From positions 1 through 6,821 of the forward strand of contig NYZG01000153.1 in NCBI GenBank assembly GCA_002687025.1: a stretch of DNA of 6,821 bases, written 5' to 3'. Made by a program: the position numbers and the translations under genes. This document shows, piece by piece, positions 1 to 5,146 of the stretch (position 1 is its first letter; each line of letters begins with the position of its first letter). Below the pieces are notes generated by a model. It searched no databases and was not told where the DNA came from. It was given only the letters and a program-made list of their open reading frames with translations. Origin of the DNA: Candidatus Poribacteria bacterium. Its GTDB lineage: Bacteria; Poribacteria; WGA-4E; GCA-2687025.

Positions 1-103
1 AACGATGGTAGAGGGGCCATGGCGAGACCCTAACCCAGACACACACCTCCCGGCCAGGGGGCGTCCCAGATCAGGCTGAGTAGTCACTGCCGGGGACAGA
101 AAC

Positions 104-574
104 GTGCCGGTCGGCGAATGGTTCCACGTCGCTTTGCAGCTGCACTCGGGCCCACCGGGAGCTGCCAGTTGGTGCGCGCACAGGAGGCGCGTGGAGCTCG
201 ACAGATTCGAGGGTGGTGGCGGCATCGAGCTCCCGGCTGGCACCCGCGACTTGCGGATCGCCACGCCGGCGCCCTGGTTGCCTCAGCGCGACTACAGCGT
301 GCGGAACGCGACGCGCGTTACCGCGTTCGAGGGCCTCGTCGACGACATCCGCGTCTCGGACGTGCTGCGATACAACAGGGCCGGCGACATTCCGCCCCGG
401 CGCCTCGGCGTCGACCGGAACACCATCGCTCTATGGCAATTCGAGGGAGCCACGCCGTTCCGAGACGCGTCGGGCAACGGTCACGACCTCACCCCGGGTG
501 GGTCGGCCGCCGTCGAGGCGGGAGGAAAGCTCACGACAACCTGGGGCCGCCTCAAGCGCCCCGAGCGCCGGTAG
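104..574 (+). CDS. C-terminal part of a LamG-domain secreted protein, probably broken at its 5' end
   Basis: The readable frame shows the second half of a laminin G/concanavalin-like jelly-roll domain. A strand resembling VPVGEWFHVALQLH opens it, and the hallmark FEGLVDDIRVSDVLRY follows near residues 75-90. Next comes IALWQFEG...DASGNGHDL, which looks like the opening of a further LamG repeat. The protein ends with a short tail, GGKLTTTWGRLKRPERR. Such domains usually bind carbohydrate or protein outside the cell. The GTG at 104 is only the first usable start: the eight codons before it (80-103, VVTAGDRN) already read like LamG sequence, and an in-frame TGA lies at 77-79. The gene is therefore either a decayed remnant or interrupted by a sequence error; positions 2-76 are open in the same frame. 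No signal peptide is visible. It converges on the lipoprotein cluster, with 21 bases between the stop codons. I am confident of the LamG identity and unsure that it is functional. Confidence 0.6.
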   Translation: MPVGEWFHVALQLHSGPPGAASWCAHRRRVELDRFEGGGGIELPAGTRDLRIATPAPWLPQRDYSVRNATRVTAFEGLVDDIRVSDVLRYNRAGDIPPRRLGVDRNTIALWQFEGATPFRDASGNGHDLTPGGSAAVEAGGKLTTTWGRLKRPERR

Positions 575-595
575 CGCGACGTCATCGCACCTTCC

Positions 596-1267
596 TCATT
601 CGTCGTCCTCCGCGATCACGATGGTGAGAGATATCTCGGTCTCGTTCCCGCGATCATCGGTCACCACGCCCCGCAGGCCGTACGTCTGATCGGCTTCGAA
701 TACGCCGGGCGCCGGCGGCCCTAGCGTGACTCGACGTCCTTCCGCGGTTACGGGCGCGTCCCACGCCCAGCCGTCGGGGCCCGTCAGGGCAAATGCCTCA
801 TCCCAGTCGACGCTGCCGGAATAGACCTCGACATCGAAAACGAGGACGATCCCTCGTTCCTGCAGCGCATCGAGCGAGACCGGCTCGCGATCGTCAGGGA
901 ACGCGGAGACAAGCATCGGCGGCTCGTATTCGCAGATGGCTACGTGGTACTCCACCGCAAGAGCGCCGCCGTTATCCCACGCAAACGACAACGTGCCACG
1001 CCCGGTCGCCCAGAACGTGCGCAATGAGCCGGCTTGCACGTCTGGATACAGCCGCGCCGCATCGCAGCGAGCGTCGCCCGGATCGCGGTTGAACACGACG
1101 ACGATATCCTGCCCTTCGCAGATGACGCCGCCGGGCGCGGGCCGGATACCGATGACGTAGGCAGGCTCCAACGTCAGGTCGTCCTCGCTTGGTGCCTCGC
1201 CACATCCCGAAACCGCGACGACGGCGCCACACGCGAGCAAGAAACGCAGGGCGCGCCGATACCTCAC
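596..1267 (-). CDS. Ig-like two-domain lipoprotein, paralog 4 of the array
   Basis: A 223-residue predicted lipoprotein of unknown function, last in the minus-strand cluster. The signal peptide has a basic start (MRYRRALR), a hydrophobic core and the lipobox VSGC, with Cys22 as the lipidated residue followed by Gly-Glu. After an acidic linker, a first beta-rich domain (about 36-112) carries EPAYVIGIRPAPG, VVVFNRDPGD and SFAW. A second domain (about 116-223) resembles a bacterial Ig-like (Big_5/SbsA-like) fold, with GIVLVFD near its start and TYGLRGVVTDDRGNETEISLT near its end. Cys50, Cys68 and Cys112 could form a disulfide. I chose the GTG at 1267 because GGAGG lies 7 bases upstream and the result is a clean signal peptide. 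An alternative GTG at 1315 overlaps the preceding stop as GTGA but adds 16 unlikely residues. The gene is probably co-transcribed with its three paralogs. Confidence 0.85.
   Translation of the reverse strand: MRYRRALRFLLACGAVVAVSGCGEAPSEDDLTLEPAYVIGIRPAPGGVICEGQDIVVVFNRDPGDARCDAARLYPDVQAGSLRTFWATGRGTLSFAWDNGGALAVEYHVAICEYEPPMLVSAFPDDREPVSLDALQERGIVLVFDVEVYSGSVDWDEAFALTGPDGWAWDAPVTAEGRRVTLGPPAPGVFEADQTYGLRGVVTDDRGNETEISLTIVIAEDDE
1080..1171. repeat. Diverged direct repeat, copy 1 (paralog signature region)
   Basis: This 92-base stretch in the 596-1267 gene matches 1781-1872 with about ten differences counted by eye, and less closely 2491-2580. All three begin ggatcgcggttgaa and end in gcaggctcc. 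The repeat encodes the EPAY.IGIRPAPG to FNRDPG part of three lipoproteins. It is a trace of gene duplication rather than a separate mobile repeat. Confidence 0.6.
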
Positions 1268-1274
1268 GGCAAGG

Positions 1275-1279
1275 CCTCC
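1275..1279 (-). promoter_or_regulatory. Ribosome binding site GGAGG that sets the start of the 596-1267 gene
   Basis: On the minus strand the sequence reads GATGGAGGCCTTGCC directly before the GTG at 1267. That is a consensus Shine-Dalgarno core with a 7-base spacer. It favours this start over the GTG at 1315. Confidence 0.65.
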
Positions 1280-1311
1280 ATCAACGCCGACGCCGTACCA
1301 CGGCAATCCGG

Positions 1312-2001
1312 TCACGCGTCCGGGTCCGCGATCACGTAGGTCAACCAGATCTCCGTCTCGTTCCCGCCCAGATCCGTCACAACGCCGCGGACGGTGTACG
1401 CGCGGCCGGGTTGGACCACGCCGGGCGGCGCCCGTAGCGTCACGCGGCTGCCGTCCGTGGCGACCGTGAGATCCCAGGTGTCGCCGTCTTCGTCGGCGAT
1501 GCGGAACACGCTGCCGGTCGGATCCACGGACTGGTTGAAATCCAGGACGATGCCGTTCGCCTCCAGCGCCCGCGCCGTCACCGACGCGCCCTCGCCCGGC
1601 GTCACAGCCTCGAGTGTCGGCGGCTCAGGATGGCAGACGAGCGCCGTGTACTCCACCGTGAGCTGCTCATCGTCGCCCCACGCAAACGACACCGTCGAAG
1701 ACCCCTCGGAGCGGAACGTCCGAACGGGCCCGCTCTGGCGTGCCGGGTCGAGGCGGGCCCCGCCTGCGCGAGCCAGGCCCGGATCGCGGTTGAACACGAC
1801 GATCACGTCCTGACCTTCGCAGATGATGTCGCCGGGCGCCGGCCGGATGCCGATGATGTAGGCAGGCTCCAAGGGTAGCTCGTCCTCGACGGCTGCCTCG
1901 CCGCATCCCCAAGCTACGGCGAGCGCGACACACGCGGCCAGCGAGCTCGATACTGCGCTGCGTCGGGCCGCGCGCTCCCGTGGGCGTACGCGCGATGCCA
2001 T
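1312..2001 (-). CDS. Ig-like two-domain lipoprotein, paralog 3 of the array
   Basis: A 229-residue predicted lipoprotein of unknown function. Its signal peptide is longer and more basic than the others (MASRVRPRERAARRS), with a core leading to AWGC and Cys33 followed by Gly-Glu-Ala. The Trp at lipobox position -2 is unusual. The first domain (about 47-123) holds EPAYIIGIRPAPG, VIVVFNRDPG and TVSFAW. The second (about 127-229) holds NGIVLDFNQSV and AYTVRGVVTDLGGNETEIWLT, typical of SbsA-like Ig folds in cell-surface proteins. Cys61 and Cys123 are the only cysteines in the mature domains and may pair. The ATG at 2001 overlaps the upstream gene's stop as TGATG; a GTG one codon earlier would give a GTGA overlap. 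Either arrangement suggests translational coupling. It is the closest paralog of the next gene downstream at the DNA level. Confidence 0.87.
   Translation of the reverse strand: MASRVRPRERAARRSAVSSSLAACVALAVAWGCGEAAVEDELPLEPAYIIGIRPAPGDIICEGQDVIVVFNRDPGLARAGGARLDPARQSGPVRTFRSEGSSTVSFAWGDDEQLTVEYTALVCHPEPPTLEAVTPGEGASVTARALEANGIVLDFNQSVDPTGSVFRIADEDGDTWDLTVATDGSRVTLRAPPGVVQPGRAYTVRGVVTDLGGNETEIWLTYVIADPDA
1781..1872. repeat. Diverged direct repeat, copy 2
   Basis: This is the partner of 1080-1171 within the 1312-2001 gene, in the same orientation and 701 bases away. Most differences fall at synonymous positions, so the encoded protein segment is nearly unchanged. Confidence 0.6.
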
Positions 2002-2723
2002 CACTCGTCACCGTCGGTGGTCTGGTACGTCAGGCTGATTACCGTCGAAGCGCCGGATGCATCAGACACCGAGCCGGTCACGTGATACGTGCGTTCCGGG
2101 ACGAAGACCCCCGACCGCGCCGCCCGCACGGTGATCCGGTGGCCGTCCGCCGTGACGGTCGGGCGCCACTCTTCGCCGTTGGAGTCGCCGATGAGGAAGG
2201 CGCCACGCGAACCGGCCTCAGCTGGCTCGACCGGCTCGTTGAACTCCATCACGATCCCGTTCGCCTGCAGCTCCTGAGCCGACGCCGACCCTCCCTGCTC
2301 CGGGGTCACGGCGATGAGGGTAGGCTCCCCGCCTTCACCAACGCAGTCGAGCGTCGAATAGCCCACCGTGAGCGACCCGTCGTCGGGCCATGTGAACGAA
2401 ATCGTCGCGCCCCAGTCCATGCGGTACGTGCGCACCGTGCCCATCTGCTCGTCCGGGTCGAGACGACCTCCCTCGCACTCGACGTGGCCGGGATCGCGGT
2501 TGAAGACGACGACCACCTTGCCATCCGGGAAGATGGTGGCGCCGGGCGCAGGCCTGATACCGATGACGTACGCAGGCTCCGTGCGCGCGCGATCCGCGTC
2601 CATGTCCTCGCCGCATCCCGCCGAGAGAACTGCACAGCAGGCGACGAGCGCACTCAGGAACGGACCGAGCGCTGCAGAGGGCGGGTGTGGAGCCGGTGAG
2701 AGCGAGGACGTCAGCATTCTCAT
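2001..2723 (-). CDS. Ig-like two-domain lipoprotein, paralog 2 of the array
   Basis: A 240-residue predicted lipoprotein of unknown function. The ATG at 2723 overlaps the preceding stop as ATGA and follows AAGGGGAAGGC, so I prefer it to longer in-frame starts reaching 2885, which would run deep into the neighbouring gene. The signal peptide contains a proline-rich stretch, then FLSALVACCAVLSAGC with Cys37 lipidated and Gly-Glu-Asp after it. The first domain (about 51-127) has EPAYVIGIRPAPG, VVVVFNRDPG and TISFTW. The second has NGIVMEFNEPVEP and TYHVTGSVSDASG, again Big_5/SbsA-like. It lacks the cysteine found after the first strand in its paralogs (IFPDG replaces ICEGQ) but has Cys83 after DPGHVE, plus Cys127. 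Confidence 0.87.
   Translation of the reverse strand: MRMLTSSLSPAPHPPSAALGPFLSALVACCAVLSAGCGEDMDADRARTEPAYVIGIRPAPGATIFPDGKVVVVFNRDPGHVECEGGRLDPDEQMGTVRTYRMDWGATISFTWPDDGSLTVGYSTLDCVGEGGEPTLIAVTPEQGGSASAQELQANGIVMEFNEPVEPAEAGSRGAFLIGDSNGEEWRPTVTADGHRITVRAARSGVFVPERTYHVTGSVSDASGASTVISLTYQTTDGDE
2491..2580. repeat. Diverged direct repeat, copy 3
   Basis: This is the third, more divergent member of the same coding repeat, within the 2001-2723 gene. The ends are well conserved (ggatcgcggttgaa, gcaggctcc). The middle differs where ICEGQ is replaced by IFPDG. Confidence 0.5.
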
Positions 2724-3391
2724 GCCTTCCCCTTCGTGACGACAGTGAACTGGACCTCCGTCAGGTTTCCGTGACGATCGGAGACGATCCCTCGGACCGT
2801 GTATGTGCGGCCTGGCGTGAAGACCCCCGGCTCCGGCGCCTTCAGCGTAACGCGCTTGTCGTGGACGGTGACCAGCAGCGCCCACTCACGCCCATCGGCG
2901 TCGGTCATCACGAACGTCTCGGACCAGTCCCCGTCGGGCGCCCGCACGGCCTCGTTGAATCTGAGCACTACGCCGCTGGCCTGTCGTCGCGAGGCCATCG
3001 TCGGCTTACCGTCCTCGGGCGTGACCCAGACGAGATAGGCGGGGTCATCGTACTCGCAAACCGCAATAGTGTACTCGAACTGCGCCGACCCGCCGTGCTC
3101 CCACTCGAACGACACCGTCGGGACGCCGTCCGAGCGGAACGTGCGCGTGACGCCGGTCTGTCCGTCGGGTTCCAGCCACGCGCCGACGCTCTGGACATCG
3201 CCAGGATCGCGCGAGAACACGACCGTGATCTCGCTGTCCCAGCATATCGGCGCGCGGCCCCGGGGCTTGATGCTATAGATGGATGCTGGCGTCTCAGCGA
3301 CGTCGTCTTCGCCGCAGCCAGCGCAGAGCGTCGCCCACGCGGCCGCGTAAATCAGCAGGTACGGTCGTCGCCGATGTGGGTGAGTCGGCAT
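2720..3391 (-). CDS. Ig-like two-domain lipoprotein, paralog 1 of the array (most divergent)
   Basis: A 223-residue predicted lipoprotein of unknown function and the first of the four paralogs in transcription order. The start at 3391 gives MPTHPHRRRPYLLIYAAAW and then TLCAGC with Cys26 lipidated and Gly-Glu-Asp following. GAGGA lies 9 bases upstream of this ATG, while the longer frame to 3460 would run back into the LamG gene. The first domain (about 38-112) keeps SIKP, ITVVFSRDPGDV and TVSFEW but has lost the EPAY.IGIRPAPG signature of the other three. The second domain shows GVVLRFNEAV and RTYTVRGIVSDRHGNLTEVQFT. Cys50 and Cys112 match the cysteine pair of the 1312-2001 protein. Its end is basic (TKGKA), unlike the acidic ends of the others. 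The ATGA overlap with the next gene indicates an operon. Confidence 0.85.
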   Translation of the reverse strand: MPTHPHRRRPYLLIYAAAWATLCAGCGEDDVAETPASIYSIKPRGRAPICWDSEITVVFSRDPGDVQSVGAWLEPDGQTGVTRTFRSDGVPTVSFEWEHGGSAQFEYTIAVCEYDDPAYLVWVTPEDGKPTMASRRQASGVVLRFNEAVRAPDGDWSETFVMTDADGREWALLVTVHDKRVTLKAPEPGVFTPGRTYTVRGIVSDRHGNLTEVQFTVVTKGKA

Positions 3392-3400
3392 GATGTAGCG

Positions 3401-3405
3401 TCCTC
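3401..3405 (-). promoter_or_regulatory. Ribosome binding site GAGGA for the first array lipoprotein
   Basis: GAGGA sits 9 bases before the ATG at 3391 on the minus strand. It supports that start over the in-frame upstream start at 3460. Confidence 0.5.
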
Positions 3406-3426
3406 GGCGGCCACCTCGCGTGGTCG

Positions 3427-4203
3427 TCAGTCCGACCAGTTCACTTTCAGGCGTCCCCACGAGACGGCGAGCTTGCCTGACGGCTCAACGGCCGTGATCT
3501 AGCCATCCATGACGGCCGCGATGTCGTCCTCGCTCAGCTCGCGGTCGTCGTGCCGCACATCGTCGATCAGGCCCACAAACAGGAACAGGTGTGGGTCCAG
3601 CTCGTTCGCGCTCGCGCCGATGAGGAAGTCCTGGCCTGGGTTGATGTTCAGCTCCGCGTCGGCCTCGCCCACGAGCTCGCCGTTGTAGTAGAACCTTTGC
3701 TCGCCGTTGGTGTAGATGCCGGCGAGGTGGCTCCAGGCGCCGGCTTCCACCGCCGGCCCCCGGGACCGAGTTCCACGTCACGCCTCCTGCGCCAACGCCG
3801 ATCCAGTACTGCCACGTGTCGCCCGGCTCTGCATAAAAGATGTACCCTCGTTGCGGAAAATCATCACGCGAAGCGAGGATCGCGCGGTGCGCTCCCCCAC
3901 TGCCCGGCTCGACATTGGCCCACGCGCAAACCGTGAACGTCTCCGGGTTGAGCGCCGCATCGCACGGCACAACCACCTCGTCCTCGACCCCATCGAATGC
4001 CAGCGCGCCGCCAAACAGCCCTCCGGCCCACTCAGGGTCTCCCGACAGCGTCCCATCGTGGCCACCACCACTGGCATCGGCCGCGGCATCGCCGTTCGAC
4101 TCGTTGAGAGGCCAATACGCCACCAACCCATCTCGGACGTTCTGTGCCGACGCCGGGAGCCCGCCGAGCGCCAGCAAACCAACGTCAAACATCTCATCGC
4201 CAT
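3427..4203 (-). pseudogene. LamG-domain secreted protein, frame-disrupted
   Basis: A complete single LamG (Laminin_G_3-like) protein can be read across three frames. The main frame, from ATG 4192, gives LVAYWPLNES, DASGGGHDGTL, LAFDGVEDEVVVP and FTVCAWANVEPGSGG, then AILASRDDFPQRGYIFY. Homology moves to another frame near 3757-3761, continuing as AVEAGAWSHLAGIYTNGEQ and FVGLIDDVRHDDRELSEDDI until TAG at 3499-3501. The same frame then continues with ITAVEPSGKLAVSWGRLK to a TGA at 3427-3429, matching the tail of the LamG protein at 104-574. At the 5' end, the frame from ATG 4203 (MAMRCLTLV) fits a signal peptide and would join LLALGGLPASAQ if one T were restored at 4176-4178. Removing one G from the five-G run would restore the middle. 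Intact pieces are 3485-4192 and 3499-3750. Decay and sequencing error both fit. The gene begins the minus-strand cluster. Confidence 0.7.
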
Positions 4204-4401
4204 CCCCTTCTGCGCCTGGTACAGCTAGCCGTATAGCGAGCCCTGGGCTGCTCTGCGCATAGTCCGGCCAAATCTCTCAGTGTAACGTCTAACACGCGGT
4301 ACGCGGGCCCGCAAGCGCCGCGCGCTCTTCCGTTTCCCGTCCGATTTGAGCACTATTGAAGCGACGCGCTGTTTGGCGCATGCCACACGAAGGGAATCGC
4401 C
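4204..4401. other. Divergent intergenic region, likely promoters for both sides
   Basis: About 200 bases separate the minus-strand LamG gene from the plus-strand ThuA-like gene, so promoters for both directions must lie here or within the genes. A TATACG hexamer on the minus strand (4230-4235) could be a -10 box but has no good -35. TTGAGC at 4346-4351 on the plus strand has no convincing -10. A short perfect palindrome, gcgggcccgc, lies at 4303-4312. I see no riboswitch or RNA gene. Confidence 0.4.
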
Positions 4402-5064
4402 GTGAACGTACTGATGCTGCGCACCTCCGAGGGATTCGAGCACACCTATCTGCCCGACGCCGAGGTCGCGCTCAAGCAAATCGGCAAGCAGAACGGCTGG
4501 ACCGTTCGCACGACGCATCACATGAACCGCATCAACCAGGACACGCTGGACAAGCTGGATGTCCTCATCTTCGCGACAACGGGCAACCTGGCGTTCGACG
4601 ACGACCAGAAGGCCGCCATCCTGGACTTCGTGAGGGGCGGCAAGGGGTTCTTTGGCATCCACAACGCCACGGACACCTGCTACGACTGGCCGGAATTCGG
4701 AGAGATGCTCGGCGGCTACTTCGCCGGTCACCCGTGGCACGAAGAGGTGAACATCATCGTCGAAGACACGGATCACCCCAGCGTGTCCATGCTCGGAGAC
4801 AGCTTCCGCGTCGTGGATGAGATCTACACGTTCAAGAACTGGTCTCGCGACAGCACCCACGTCCTGATGCGCATCGACAACGACTCGGTGGACATCTCGA
4901 AGGGCAACCGCGAGGACCACGACTACGCCATGGGCTGGTGCCACGATTACGGCGCGGGACGCGTGATGTACTCCGCCCTCGGTCACCCGGACGAGCTGTG
5001 GTACGAGAGCTGGTTCCGCGAGCACATCAAGGCGTGCGTGAAGTGGGCCGCCCGCGAAGTCTAG
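4402..5064 (+). CDS. ThuA-like domain protein (class I glutamine amidotransferase-like fold)
   Basis: A 220-residue protein consisting of one ThuA-like domain, a flavodoxin/amidotransferase-like alpha-beta fold linked to sugar metabolism and named after trehalose utilization in rhizobia. The exact reaction of most members is unknown. Visible family motifs are GFFGIHNATDT (residues 82-92) followed by DW at 95-96, GGYFAGHPW (104-112), DHPSV (124-128), DEIYTF (139-144) and GAGRVMYSALGHP (184-196). The length is normal for a single-domain member and there is no signal peptide, so it should be cytoplasmic. The GTG at 4402 follows AAGGGAA with a 5-base spacer and directly precedes the first beta strand (VLMLR). 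It lies 82 bases upstream of the fucosidase gene in the same direction, which suggests a shared role in handling glycan-derived sugars. The stop is TAG, so TAG works as a stop in this genome. Confidence 0.9.
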   Translation: MNVLMLRTSEGFEHTYLPDAEVALKQIGKQNGWTVRTTHHMNRINQDTLDKLDVLIFATTGNLAFDDDQKAAILDFVRGGKGFFGIHNATDTCYDWPEFGEMLGGYFAGHPWHEEVNIIVEDTDHPSVSMLGDSFRVVDEIYTFKNWSRDSTHVLMRIDNDSVDISKGNREDHDYAMGWCHDYGAGRVMYSALGHPDELWYESWFREHIKACVKWAAREV

Positions 5065-5077
5065 CCCCTCTGCCAAC

Positions 5078-5117
5078 ACACCGGCCCGGGCCCCACGGCG
5101 ATGGCTCGGGCCGGTGT
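5078..5117 (+). terminator. Strong hairpin between the ThuA-like gene and the fucosidase gene
   Basis: Bases 5078-5092 pair with 5103-5117 to form a 15-bp GC-rich stem with one G-U pair and a 10-base loop. The first arm begins ACACCGGCCCGGG. The hairpin starts 13 bases after the ThuA stop and ends 29 bases before the fucosidase ATG. No T-run follows, so it is not a classic intrinsic terminator. It may attenuate transcription or protect the 3' end of the upstream message. Confidence 0.5.
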
Positions 5118-5146
5118 CGCGTCCGCGGTTCACCTGGGAAGCAAGC

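Noticed and set aside
3499..3501. General recoding of TAG
   Set aside because: The LamG gene at 104-574 and the ThuA-like gene both end naturally at TAG, and other genes end at TGA.
1980..3502. Long plus-strand open frames opposite the lipoprotein genes (1980-2699, 2687-3502)
   Set aside because: They are antisense to lipoproteins with signal peptides, lipoboxes and paralog support. Their similarity to one another simply mirrors that paralogy.
3757..3761. Programmed ribosomal frameshift in the LamG gene
   Set aside because: The site is only a G run with no clear stimulatory structure, and the gene has a second probable indel and a stop. Decay or sequence error is simpler.
4230..4351. Candidate promoters (TATACG on minus, TTGAGC on plus)
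   Set aside because: Neither has a matching partner box at proper spacing, so they are noted in the intergenic entry but not called.
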